The notes: a model not told the origin generated them from the letters alone. A stretch of DNA of 64,000 bases from Hydrangea macrophylla (GCA_033977485.1 CM066983.1:112630605-112694604), one strand, 5' to 3'. Shown: positions 34,396-46,623, numbered from the stretch's first letter. Numbers and translations are program-made.

Positions 34396-36178
34396 TGGGA
34401 GATTTGGTCAAAAATCTTAAATAATGAACTTTTTTGGTAAACACTCCACCCCGTTTTTAATTTAGTTGAAAACTCATCTAGTCATTTTGTGGACAGAACT
34501 ACCCCTCCCAGTATGTTAGACGCGTGCAGACTGTGCAGTTGCTATTTAACATTTCTAATGTGCAGTCACTCACACCAAACATCCCAAATAGTTTTGCAAA
34601 CTTCAAAAATTCATAACTTTCAATCCAAAAATTATTTTTTTGCAAAATTTATATTTTCAGAATCTATTCGACGAGATCTATTAAACAAGTACCATTGTCG
34701 CTATAAAATTCTGGAAAAAAAAAGTTGTGTGAAATTTCACACAACTAGATATGTGAAATTTGTGAGAAAAAAAAAGTTGTGTGAAATTTCACATAACTAG
34801 TTATGTGAAAATTCACCTAGCTATCTATGTGAAATTTCTGAAAAGAAAAAGTGAAATTTCACACAACTTTTTTCAGTGAACCCACGACCCGTTTCTTCAT
34901 TTTCAAGAAAGATTGCCTTAACTAACTTTTCAAAGATTCTTCCAAAATTTAAAAACCCATATCTTACAATCTACAAATCATTTTTTTGTAAAAATAATAT
35001 TTTAATAAACTATTCAACGAGATCTATCAAACAAGTATCATTGTTGGTATGAAAAAAAAAAAAAAGTTATGTGAAATTTCACATAAGTTCAAATTTCGCA
35101 TAACTTTTTTTTGGATGACAAATATTAAAGATGACCTTAACCCCCTTCTCTACATAGATTTCTGTAGTAGCAGATCCTTGAGCACACCATCATCTCTACT
35201 TCCCCAAATCCCATATCAATCAGGTTGTCCAATTCGTTCAGAAATTTGAAGGTTAAGGTAGGAACATTTGGCATATCTTAGCTATTTGAAATTTCACATA
35301 ATTATTCTGAGAACTTTTCAAAACAATTCTAACATACTCGACAAGATCTATCAAACAAGTGTTATTGTCGAAGTGAAATTTTGAAGAAAAGGTTATGTGA
35401 AATTTGTATAAAAAAAATTAAGTGATACTATCAAAACCACGGCCAAAAAATTCCAAGAACGATACCCACTTTGGTTTCAATCATTGTTATGTGAAATTTC
35501 ACATAACAAGAGTTCATATATGAAGAAATCTTGTGATTCTTGTCTGAGAGAGAGAGTAAATATAGCATCAGAATTAAACCTATTGAAATTACTATCTATG
35601 TTACAATCAGCCCACCTCATTTAGAAAGTTGAGCAAACACCTTATGGACATTCATCCTTGTCAATCCAACACCCCTTACACCATGACTCAAAACCCTAAA
35701 AGTCACAAAAAAAAACAACACTGAATCCTGAAACTCTTTCATCAAGAACTTAACAATCCTTCATCAGATCACCAAATCTCAATAACTAAGTCTGATAAAC
35801 GAATTAAATCTTCGCACCGTCGCCGACCACTGAATCGCACATGGCTACAAAATCGTTTGCCGCCATCTCCTCAGCCACCTCCTTCGCTGACCACTGTATC
35901 GCCAGTCGATACCTTCACTGGTCGCTGCCTTCTTGAGTCACCGCCTTCCCACTGTTTGTCTCAGATCTCTACCTTTCACTCTCTATCTCTAACATTCTAT
36001 CTCTAATTGATATGTATAACAGGGTCAGGGGCATTTTTGTCCTACTACTAGTCATTTAAGTTGGTCAAGGAGTTGATTAAGTTAGGTTTTTCCATTCAAG
36101 GAGTTTGAACTAAAATTAAAACCGATTTGGCTTTTTAACTCACATGTTTCAATATAAGGTATTTTTTTACCAAAATTC
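34396..36178. mobile_element. MULE-like non-autonomous element, about 1.8 kb, rich in a GTGAAATTTCAC palindrome
   Basis: The ends carry long imperfect inverted repeats. Left blocks TTTGGTCAAAAAT, GTTTTTAATTTAG and GGACAGAACTACCCCT pair with TTTTGGTAAAAAAAT, GGTTTTAATTTTAG and GGACAAAAATGCCCCT from the right end. A perfect 10 bp TAATTATTTA lies at 34386-34395 and 36179-36188, fitting the 9-10 bp duplication of Mutator-like elements. No transposase is present. The left half contains about nine copies of GTGAAATTT, most continuing into the full palindrome. The right part (about 35800-36000) is GC-richer and could be captured host sequence. Confidence 0.7.
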
Positions 36179-36283
36179 TAATTATTTAATCATAATAAAA
36201 AAAATAATTAAATGAAAGGAAAGTGGAGGGGCATTTGCTATTGAAAATTTGTGGTTGTGGTTGGAAACTACTAAGGGTATGAT

Positions 36284-36783
36284 TATTGGAAAATATAGAA
36301 GGATACAGTCATGAATCTGATTGAGGCATGCAATGATTTGCACTGTCCTTAAGAACAGTTCCGACCCTCGGAGTCAATAACTCGATGCACAAGGTCTCAG
36401 CACTATGCTATCCAGGATTCAGCAATCAGTTTCTTCCAAACGTGCACTCGAATTGGAAGAATATTTGAGTGCTCAGAATTGCTCCAAAAAAATGAAAATG
36501 ATTTTTGTGAAGAATCACAAAAGAGTGAGGAATTTTTCTATGTATAAAATGGGAAGAGAGAAGGCTATTTATATTAGACAAACTGCCCAACGATCATTTT
36601 ATTAAAACAAATTTAATAACCTCCAACGACCCTATTTTTAATACATGAGTTAATAGATTTTATAGCCTCCAACGACCATGTTTTTAATAGAGGATACTAA
36701 TCACATCAATGTAAATGATCCTTGTTTAAATCTTTTTGAAATAAAATGTCTAATGGCCAAATAAGAGGCCAATAATTCCAACA
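36284..36783 (-). repeat. 3' LTR of the gutted copia element
   Basis: 500 bp, diverged direct copy of 38934-39431, with a mutated TG terminus (TA). Confidence 0.85.
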
Positions 36784-37178
36784 ATCCAACCCCCCCCCCC
36801 CCCCCCCCCCCCCTATTTCAAAAATTTAAACAACAAATAAAAATAATGGAGCAAGAAAATTCAATGCATCAAAACTGGTGCATTTAGGGCTATGAACCAT
36901 TCCCTAGGAATATAAGAAGTGATTTACAAGAATTTGGAGAAATAAAATTTTTATGAACCAGAATCCCTTAACGTAAATCAGTCGTCTTATACCCACATTA
37001 ATTCCTCAGAATCAGAGCAACTCTAATCGGTGTAGCACCTCTAGACCTTGCGCCAGTCCTGAATTTTTATAAGTGTTCTAAAAAACCTGCCTACATTTTC
37101 ATAGAAAGCGGCCCACTTTCACACTTATATAGGTGAATCCATCAAGTATGCATTGCAATTAAACATACCATCCATTTA

Positions 37179-37462
37179 GGCTTAGTTTGGCCCCCACATG
37201 GTGCTTCTCCTTTTTTAAAGCCCAATTTTATGTTAATTAATTTGGTAACTAGTTTATGAGCTTTGCAAAATTTGAACTTAGGGCTTTTTTGGAGAGAGCT
37301 TTTAAAAGCTCTAGAATGGAGCTTTTAAAAGCTCAAGGTTGCTTTTTGGTTTCATGATGTCTTTTTGAAGAGTAGTGTGTCACTTGTATAAAATTATCAA
37401 AGAACTTAGTAATAAATTTCATAAGCTCCTTTTAAAAAGCCACGTGGGGGCCAAACTAAGCC
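37179..37462. mobile_element. Tourist-like MITE, 284 bp, with TTA duplication
   Basis: Perfect 19 bp inverted termini, GGCTTAGTTTGGCCCCCAC, bound an AT-rich core with AAAAGCTC repeats. TTA lies at 37176-37178 and 37463-37465, the PIF/Harbinger signature. It is nested in the gutted copia element. Confidence 0.92.
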
Positions 37463-37635
37463 TTAGTATGGATTATGGAATTCATTAAGAGTTTAACTCA
37501 ACCTTTCTCATTGCAATTGCACTATACACCATAGGAATGGACAACAAGATAATCAAATTATTATGCATCTCAAATCAACCAATGACTTGTTATTACCCAT
37601 ATGAACCTATTTATTGGGTTCTCCAATTACATAGG

Positions 37636-38141
37636 TTAGGTTACCATCATTGTGATTTTTGTTATGGGCATAAGTCTCATTCCCCTCGATGTTTTATACA
37701 CTAGTTTTCTTCCTAGTGGTATTGTTATATGGTCAACCGAAATCACTTCTGACCTTGCAAAAATTAAGAGATAAATTATATCAAACAACTGTCTCACAAT
37801 ATTATGACTTAGGCGTATATGTCTAATCTTGCCTTTATAGGACTTATTCATAGCTCGGTCTTTTACAGCCTGACTATCTCAATGTAAAGAAACCAATGGA
37901 ACTGGTTTATTCCAAATAGGAATATCTGCTAAGAAGCTTTTAAGCCACTTAGCCTCAATACCAAACTTTTTCCAAGAGCTACAAACTCATATTCCATCGT
38001 TAACTTAACTGTGCAAGTTTGCTTGGACAACTTCCAAGATACTGCACTTCCACTAAGTGTAAAAATAAATTCACTCATTGAATTCATCCGAAATCCAATT
38101 TGCATCACTGATTTTTGAAAATACATACTTTCCTCCCCCAA
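37636..38141 (-). pseudogene. copia RNase H remnant
   Basis: The fragment [16 protein letters not shown] with TMEYEFVAL, and after a break AMNKSYKGKIRHIRLSHN with PLGRKLV, matches the copia RNase H and its C-terminal tail. Frame breaks occur near 37862 and in between. Gag, protease, integrase and reverse transcriptase are absent. Confidence 0.85.
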
Positions 38142-38933
38142 AAAAATTGGCTAAAATTTGGCTTTGAAAAAACCAAAATTTAAATTCTTTCGAATTTTGA
38201 AGTATGCAATACATTTTCAAAAATAAGTTCATTATCTCCGGCTATACAACATTTTTGAAAATAATTTCTTCACGGGGGTGATATTTAACTCTAAGTATCT
38301 AGTACCAAAACATTGGTACTAAGCGAGACATCAAGTTAAACACTTCATTTTTCCTTGAAGAGTATTTCTTGTAACAATTGTGTTGTTACACATATGCCTA
38401 CAAGCACTCAAATTAATTAATCATCCTCCAAAATTTGAATCATCTCAATTGGAATTTGAATGAATTAAATATCGCGAGTCAAAGTTATAAAGATATATAT
38501 AAGGTCACACACTGCATTGTATTGTACAAATATATGGTGTAATATGAGAGTCCTACTCATCACATACTAGTAGCTTTTATCCCAAATAGTTACATCGTGT
38601 AACAGTAGCTATCAATGTAGTAAAGGCATAACAACTATACAAATTACAAACCAATCCCAAAAAACTGCTAAACTCAATTGCTAGAATGTGAACAGGTTAC
38701 CAAATGAATAGTCAATGCACTATAATCATTTTCAGCAAATAAATTAGAGAGTACGGTTATTATGCTAAAACTTCAAACTCTTAAATTGAAAATCCTTAAA
38801 CTTTAGGATCCATGATAGAAGAATGCATCATAAAATTGTTGAAACAGTTTGTAGAATTGGAATAGAATTACCATATCAATAGCCTCTTTGAGCTCGCGGC
38901 GATCATAGCAGCATCCAAAATTGTTCTTAAGAT

Positions 38934-39431
38934 TGTTGGAAAATATAGAACGATACATCTATGAATCTGATTGAGGCATGCAATGATTTGCACTGTCCTT
39001 AAGAACAATTCCGCCCCTCGGAGTCAATGATTCGATGCACAAGGTCTCAGCGCTATGCTCTCTAGGATTCAGTAATCAGTTTCTTCCAAACGTGCACTCG
39101 AATTGGAAGAATATTTTAGTGCTCAGAATTGCTCCAAAAAAATGAAAATGATTTTTGTGAAGAATCACAAAAGAGAAAGGAATTTTCTATGTATAAAATG
39201 GGAAGAGAGAAGGCTATTTATATTAGACAAACTGCCCAATGGTCATTTTATTAAAACAAATTTAATAACCTCCAACGGCCATATTTTTTATACAGGAGTT
39301 AATAAATTTTATAGCCTCAAACGGCCATATTTTTAATACAGGATACTAATCACATCAATGTAAATGACTTTGTTTAAATCTTTTTGAAATAACAAGTATA
39401 ATGGCCAAATAATAGGCCAATAATTCCAACA
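38934..39431 (-). repeat. 5' LTR of the gutted copia element
   Basis: 498 bp with TGTTGG...CCAACA ends, paired with 36284-36783. No standard tRNA-Met primer site was seen next to it. Confidence 0.85.
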
Positions 39432-40998
39432 AATCCATAGTGGAGGTACTGAGGTTTCTGTTTGTGTCAGAAGGTTTGAAGATTAGGAAAGTGGTCGTTG
39501 TAATATACCATATGGTAAAACGTGTTAGTGGTGAATCTTGTTGTTCAGGTTCTTGTAGACTTGTAGCTTCATATCTGTGGCAGCATTTTAACAATCCAAT
39601 ATGTCAAAAAATAATAATAATAATAATATAAAACAATTAAATATTCAAAGTAAGCTTCCGACAAATATATACTCTGTGAAAGGTATATTTGCCTTTTCAA
39701 ATTCAAAGATTAACACATCCATCGAACCAAGTTTTCTTCTATGAGCCAAGTCCTTGGAGTGCTTCTGAATCATAAACCTATTTATTAGCAGGGGCAAATT
39801 CTTTTATTTTCTTAGCTACATGTGTTAGAATTGCATTCAAATTGTTCAACATATAAACCTATTTATTAGCAGGGGCAAATTCTTTTATTTTCTTAGCTAC
39901 ATGTGTTAGAATTGCATTCAAATTGTTCAACATATCGACAGTACTAGATTATTGTTTATCTGTTAGGTTAAAATACAAAATAATAGACTCAAAAACACCC
40001 CAGCCAAAACCTTTTAACAAACTGTGTAATTCTTCTGTTTGTAGCACACATCATTTAGATTTTGATTTGTATTCTATCATGACTTGTTTTTTGCCTTGAG
40101 ATTTACATCATATCTATATACGACTGCAGGGAAGGCATAATAAAATGGTTTTTGATTTGGCTTCAATTGGGACATAATCAGTCTATATGTATGTGTGCTT
40201 ATAATTTCACTTGACAAAATATTGAATAAGAAGAAAAATAAAAAGAAAACAAATTTGTCCCAGCCGAGTTGGCTAGAAGCTATGGCTTCTCCAAGGAGAA
40301 TTAGGGTTTTGAAATCAGGAGCCAAAGTAAGATAATTAAGAAGTACAAACCGCAAGATGGACGAAAAGTTTTCAACTTGGTTTGGGTTTAATCAGATCCT
40401 ACCGCTAGCTTGCCTTACTGACTTAACTGGCACGTATTATAGAGTCGGTGCACGTACCCGAGGATTCTATAAAATGACAATTGAAAAATAGTTTAAAATG
40501 TTAAAATTTTTAATGAGAAATTAATTTCTGATTGTTGTTGTATATGGTTGAGTTTGGCTATGCCAAACAGTCCTTATTTGAAAGGTTGTAGCGGCTGACA
40601 AATGATCTCCTTTTTAAGGGTTGTGACTGTTGACAAACAGTCACTTTGCAACCTATAATACATGTATGCTCTATTCATTTCATTAAATGGTTTTTGAAGT
40701 TTTTGCATATAATTGTATCGATGTCTGAGAGATTACAAACTTAAGTATGGATCACTAGAACCGTATTTATTAATTGAAGTGTTTCTATAGTAAAGGAGAG
40801 ATTGTTGTATCCTGGGACATAAATACCGTAAATCTGTGAGCACCTATGTGGGCATAATTGTATTAAGGACAATGTATATAGTTCGTGACTCGATCAATTG
40901 TCATGTTTTGCATAAATTTCATGTTCTATTTACTTAATTAATACTTCATTTGGTTTATTTGTAGATTTCATATTTATACATCAAAACATATTTTGGAT
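39432..40998. other. intergenic DNA, no gene seen
   Basis: Apart from the tandem duplication at 39772-39933, nothing recognisable was found. A short - strand frame at 40077-40355 has no family support. Confidence 0.5.
39772..39933. repeat. perfect tandem duplication, 2 x 81 bp
   Basis: Copies 39772-39852 and 39853-39933, both beginning ATAAACCTATTTATTAGC, are identical as read. The sequence is single-copy elsewhere in the window. Confidence 0.95.
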
Positions 40999-41007
40999 AA
41001 CATAAAA

Positions 41008-41187
41008 GAGTAAAGCTATGCTTCCCAAAAAAAAATTTCCAAAAATGTTTACCAACATATGTGACGGTGGACCTATTTAATTTTGATTGATTGATGTTAA
41101 AGATGTCCTATCTTTAATGAAGAGGATCCTATTACTATATGTGTTGAAAAATACTTTTTTTAAAAAAATATAAATATAACATTACTC
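41008..41187. mobile_element. MULE-type MITE, 180 bp, with 9 bp target duplication
   Basis: The left end is GAGTAAAGCTATGCTTCCC; the right end, reverse complemented, starts GAGTAATGTTATATTT. The perfect 9 bp AACATAAAA lies at 40999-41007 and 41188-41196. It is a relative of 57439-57589. Confidence 0.92.
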
Positions 41188-41339
41188 AACATAAAATACT
41201 GGCGGTCCACGCGTCCAAAATCGCGGACAAGGGAGCTTGACCTAGTACCGGAAAATAAGTAAAACAAAGAGACAGAAAACATTAAAAGATCTTGCTAAAC
41301 CAAAGACAAGTAGACAACCTTCAAAACATGAGTGTGAGG

Positions 41340-41440
41340 TAGGGGTGTGGCCAAACGGCCCGTGGCCCGCTAGGCCGCCCAGCCCGACCCTAATTTTTTA
41401 GGGCTTGGGCAAATATATTGGCCCGTTCAAGCGGGCTTGG
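41340..41440. mobile_element. left end of a hAT-like element, cut by the gypsy insertion
   Basis: Begins TAGGGGTGTGGCCAAACGG and continues GC-rich with CCCG blocks, a common plant hAT terminus. The gypsy LTR starts at 41441. The right end would lie beyond the window. Confidence 0.5.
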
Positions 41441-43564
41441 TGTCACAGCCCGGTCCCACAATAGCGGAATCGGAGCCTGTGGCACGCCACCGAGGCTAAC
41501 CCAATTCACTAACGTTCTCAAAATTTAGTTTGAAGAACACACGCAGCGGAAAACAAAACACATTTTAAAACTAGGGGTCCGGTCGACTGGGTCTGGACCT
41601 CAGTCGACTGAAGAAAGCAGAGAGTTTTCAAAAAGGTGTAACAGACCATCCAGTTGACTGAGACTGGGGTCCAGTCGACTGGGACTCCAACTTTCAGTCG
41701 ACTGAATTCCCCCTTCGGTCGACTGAAGCAAGCAGAACCAAAATGAACACAAAACCTACAGAGGTCCAGTCGACTGAGGCAGGGCCCAGTCGACTGCTTT
41801 TGCCATATTAAAAAGTAGTAGCTAGCAGGCACAAGGGTCTAGTCGACTGAACACTGGACCAGTCGACTGCTCCCCTGACAGCAGCCCAATTCTGCAGAAA
41901 ATAAGTTTCAAAAAACTTTTTAAACAACCAAAAGTTAACCACACACTCCAATCTCACATCAAAGTAATCCTAGCTGTATTAAAACATTACCAAAGTATAA
42001 TTACAACGAGTTACTAACTATTACCATGCTTTAGGTCCACTCTAACATACTAAGTTAAACATAAGATAAAACCATTCAAAATCTTTATTACAACATTCCT
42101 ATTGTTCCAAAACTACAAGATCAACATTCAGGTTGTCTTCTAATCAAACTCTGAACCCACGTGCTCACTTCTCCGATTCCTCGCCAACATTAACACCTGA
42201 AATGGTTATTTGAATAACCAAAGATATTCGATTTGTTTAAGCTAACGCTTAGTGAATAAAACAACATATGCACATGAATGATAAACATGTCCGCATTCAC
42301 ATCTCTACATTTCATACTAGTCGCGGGAGACTCACGTGCCCGTCCATACTCCCAATCCACGACTCCTTACCAATAAGTCCACGCGAAAGGGTAAGACCCA
42401 CGATTCTTCTCTTCAATCGTGCGACCTTAATACCTATATCGGCTCCACAAAATGGCACGGTGACCACGTGCTAATTCTGACCCAAATAAGCAACTTAACA
42501 TGTTCAAATACACATCACCATGCTCGCGGAATCAAAACATTTCATCGTGCTATTGGGCCTACTTATCAATATAAATGCCCAACATGAACTACACAAGATA
42601 TCTCTAAGTATTAATACATGCTATTCAAACATAACATGAATACATGTCAAGAAACCATTCCAAAAACATAGTTGAATCAATCACCTCCGAATAACGCTCC
42701 TATAATTCAATCTGAAGAAAACCCGTGCACAAAGAACGTGCAGAAGTCCGTCTAGTACAATTCTTATGGATCAAAATTCCATTTATCAACTTTTATGAAA
42801 AATCCGAGAAAACAACTTTTCGGAAAACTTGGCCAAACAAGCCCTAACATATATCAAAACGAAGCTCTTACCTCGAGGAGCTCGAATATGAAATATGGGA
42901 GAAAACAGACTGACGAAAGGTCATCGTTTGGCGTCGCAAAGCTCTAAGCTCCAAAATCTCCCTATGGCCCCCTTTTTGGAATTTAGGTTAAGAACTTGTG
43001 AGAATATCTCAACCATCTCTATCTATATATAGGCAAAACTCTCAGAAATTACGTTTACCTCCCCAAGAGTTTTCAAAACTCCTAATCAGTCTCTAAAACT
43101 TTTTATACAGCTTATTCATAGCTTTATAAGTGAAATCTCAAAATTATAAAAGTTTTCGACTAAGTTTCGTTTGGTCGCTAAAACGCGAATTGCTACATGA
43201 CGTTTCCGAAGTTGCTAATTAGCCTACCAAATTAATAGCGTGTTAATTCGTTCTCACCAGGATACTAAAACTAACAACAGATATGAATTCTAAAACAGAA
43301 AATAATACAGATATTGAAATACACAGGTAAACATTTATTTTCAGATAAACATTTAAAGTATTCTGCAGTGACCGTCTCACACTCGAAGAGACGTCACAAC
43401 AACAAATCCTCAATCACCACAGTTTTAAAGGGTTCTCTAATACAGACACCCAAATCAACTCGTGAGTCAAAACTCACCCAAACACGTGTCAAAAGACACG
43501 CCACATCATATTATCATGCATGACAATGAAATGCAAAAGCAATAACACAAATACGGGTGTTATA
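41441..43564 (-). repeat. 3' LTR of the gypsy element, about 2.1 kb
   Basis: Starts TGTCACAGCCCGG and ends CGGGTGTTATA on the + strand. The right border is set by the adjoining pyrimidine tract, so it may be off by a few bases. The partner LTR is not in the window. Confidence 0.85.
41582..41869. repeat. array of GTCGACTG palindromic motifs in the gypsy LTR
   Basis: Nine exact copies of GTCGACTG begin at 41582, 41603, 41674, 41697, 41718, 41769, 41789, 41842 and 41862. One variant (GTTGACTG) begins at 41653. Most extend to AGTCGACT or CAGTCGACTG. Neighbouring copies are 20-23 bp apart, and the sets are separated by about 50 bp. Confidence 0.97.
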
Positions 43565-43580
43565 ATACTCTCCCCCTTAA
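43565..43580 (-). other. polypurine tract of the gypsy element
   Basis: On the - strand the sequence reads CTTTTAAGGGGGAGAG just before the 3' LTR. Confidence 0.8.
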
Positions 43581-46310
43581 AAGAAGTTTGTCCCCAAACT
43601 TGTACCTCTTGTCTCAAAAAGTTGCGGATACTGAGTACGCATCTCATCTTCTATTTCCCACGTCATCTCTTTCGTAGTTTGGCTACGCCATAACACCTTC
43701 ACTTTGGGTATTACTTTATTCCGTAAGACTTGATCCTTCTGATCCAAGATCTCTACCGGATACGCAACGTACGTCAAATCACTCTGAATCTCATTCGGCG
43801 TCGGAGTCATCACTTGATCTCTATCCTCCGCTAAGTGTTTACGTAACAATGATACATGAAACACGTTATGCACTTGAGCATACTCACTTGGAAATTTCAA
43901 ACGATAAGCTATGGGTCCAACTCTCCCAATAATCTCAAAAGGTCCTACATACCTCGGGTTGAGTTTCCCGTATCTACCAAATCTGGTTATTCCCTTTGAA
44001 GGTGACACCTTCAAATACACTAAGTCTCCTACATCGAATTCCAACGGTCGTCTGCGCTTGTCGGCATAACTCTTATACCTACTCTGGGCTGTCAGTGACC
44101 GTTGTCTAATTACCTTTATATTATCCGTCGTTTCTTGTACAATTTTCGGCCCTTCAATCTTTCTTTCTCCCACCTATGACCATATAAAGCTTCATAAGGA
44201 GCCATTCCAATACTCGACTGAAAACTGTTGTTATATGCGAACTCAATTAACGGCAAGTGGTCTTCCCAATCACCCTGGAAATCAAGTACACATAACCGAA
44301 GCATGTCTTCCAAAATCTGAATTACTCTCTCTGATTGGCCATCAGTCTGAGGATGAAAAGCGGTACTAAAGTGCAATTTGGTACCCATTGCTTCTTGCAA
44401 GGCTCTCCAAAACTTCGATGTAAAAACTACTATCCCTATCCGAAACGATAGAAACTGGGATACCATGTAGTCTAACAATTTCGCGAATATACAACTTAGC
44501 TAACGTCATTGGCTTAGTTGTTCGAATTGGTAGGAAATGCGACGACTTCGTCAAACAATCAACGATCACCCAAATAATAGTGTTCGATCTCTTTGACCTC
44601 GGAAACCCACTAACAAAATCCATTATTATGTGCTCCCATTTCCACTCGGCTATCGGTAACGGTTGTAACAATCCCGAGGGTACTTGGCGTTCGGCCTTTA
44701 CTTGTTGACAACTAGTACAACGCGAAACATAACGTGATATTTCTCTCTTCATTCCCGGCAACCAATAAATATGTCTCAAATCTCTATACATTTTGGTGCT
44801 TCCCGGATGAACGGTATACTTCGTATTGTGTGCTTCCTCTAGGATGTTCCGTTTTAACTCCTTCTCGTTAGGCACACAAATTCTACCCCTCAATCTCAAA
44901 AACATCATTCTCAAAAGTAAATCCCGGTTGTTTTCCCATCAGAATCTCATCACAAATCTTCTTCAAAGCCATATCTTGAAGTTGTTTCTCTGCGATCTCG
45001 TGAATCAATAGTGGTTGTGCCACAATCGTCGACATCAATCCACCTTCAATCCTCGGTATCACTTCAAGCTCCAAATTCTCCATATCCCATATCAGTTCTT
45101 TCTGAGAAGTCAAATCTGATGCGGTGTTGGCTGGTACTTTGCGACTAAGAGCATCGGCGACGACATTCGCCTTGCCCGGATGATACTGAATTGACAAGTC
45201 ATAGTCCTTCATCAACTCTAACCATCTCCTTTGCCTCATGTTCAAATCTCGTTGTGTAAACAGGTACTTCAAACTCTTGTGATCCGTATAGATCTCACAT
45301 TTCTCCCCTTATAGGTAATGACGCCAAATCTTCAATGTAAAAATCACGGCGGCCAATTCTAGATCATGTGTTGGATAATTCTTCTCGTGCGGTCTAAGTT
45401 GTCTCGATGCATACGCAATGACTTTATCACCTTGCATAAGAACGCAACCTAAACATCTATATGAAGCATCACTGTAAATAAGAAATCCTTCGGTCCCTGA
45501 CGGAATGGCTAATACTGGTGCTTTCATTAGTCGACCCTTCAACTCTTGGAAACTTTCTTCACATTCTGGACTCCAAACAAAAACAATATATTTCCTCATT
45601 AACTGTGTTATCGGCATTACTATACGCGAAAAGTCTTTTACAAATCTCCTATAATACCCAGCTAATCCTAAGAAACTTCAGATGTCTGTCACATTCGTTG
45701 GTCTCACCCAGTTGGTAACTGCTTCTATCTTCTGAGGGTCTACAGAAATTCCCTTTACCGACACTATATGTCCAAGGAAAGCTATCTCGGTCAACCAAAA
45801 CTCACACTTCTTCAATTTACCGAATAATCTCTTTTCACACAATCGTTGTAAAGCTAATCGTAAATGATGCTCGTGATCTTCTACGCTTTTGGAGTAGATT
45901 AGGATGTCATCTATGAACACGATAACGAACTCATCTAAATAATCCTTGAAAACACGGTTCATCAAGTCCATGAAAGCAGCTGGTGCATTAGTCACTCCAA
46001 ATGGCATAACCAAAAATTCAAAGTGACCATATCGAGTCCTGAAAGCTGTCTTCTCAACATCTTCCTCTTTGACTTTCAACTGATGGTAACCGGATCTCAA
46101 GTCGATCTTCGAAAATACCTGAGCCCCTTGTAACTGATCAAACAAGTCATCTATTCGCGACAACGGATACTTGTTCTTGACGGTCGACTTATTCAACTCT
46201 CGGTAGTCGATGCACATACGCATTTTTCCATCTTTCTTCTTCACAAACAAGACTGGAGCTCCCCACGGCGAAACACTCGGTCGGATAAAACCCTTCTCAA
46301 GTAGTTCTTG
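43577..46310 (-). pseudogene. gypsy pol: reverse transcriptase, RNase H, integrase, chromodomain-like tail (broken)
   Basis: Reading downwards, 46310-45678 is reverse transcriptase ([31 protein letters not shown]). A TGA at about 45680 precedes the rest of the palm/connection. RNase H ([13 protein letters not shown], then [10 protein letters not shown]) has a stop at about 45309. A frame change near 44900 leads to the integrase zinc module and core (IIMDFVSGFPRS), another near 44420 to the end of the core ([12 protein letters not shown]), and another near 44160 to the GPF motif and chromodomain-like end. The normal product is one polyprotein. Confidence 0.92.
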
Positions 46311-46623
46311 TGTCACACCCCAACCCGCCTCGTGCGGATTAGGACACGTGTAACAATGCTACAAGAGTCCATGTACATTAATTTGCAAAGAAATATCCGA
46401 ATTACTAAGAATCGCATGTGCTTAGCAACATTAAACAACTCTATTGTTACAAAATAGCCCCCAAGGGTAAAATGGTAATTAATAAGGTATACCAAATTTT
46501 ATACCAAAAGATAGGTCTTTGAGTTCCGGTTCCAACGCAAAAAACGGCGCGCGAATCCGAGTTTTCTAGAGTAAGTTATGCCCATTTCCGTAAAAGCCGA
46601 CAGTGCTGAATCTGGACCAGCGC

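Larger units (their letters stand above)
36284..39431 (-). mobile_element. gutted Ty1/copia element with 500 bp LTRs
   Basis: Direct repeats 36284-36783 and 38934-39431 (ends TGTTGGAAAAT and TTCCAACA; the left copy has TATTGG) bound about 2.15 kb. The copies differ at roughly 8 percent of positions in the part compared by eye, so the insertion is old. Only RNase H fragments survive inside. A C-run of about 24 next to the left LTR reads as a G-tract on the - strand, where the polypurine tract should be. No matching 5 bp duplication was found (ATGAT against AATCC), so ends may have been exchanged or mutated. Confidence 0.85.

Noticed and set aside
36788..36815. C-homopolymer as a functional i-motif/G-quadruplex site
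   Set aside because: It occupies the polypurine-tract position of a dead retroelement and its exact length may be an assembly artefact; nothing else indicates function.
40077..40355. 92-residue open frame on the - strand
   Set aside because: Composition is driven by a T-rich stretch and no family or splice evidence supports it.
41582..41869. CRISPR-like array (short repeats with variable spacers)
   Set aside because: Repeats are only 8-10 bp, spacing is irregular, the context is a plant LTR and no cas genes exist.
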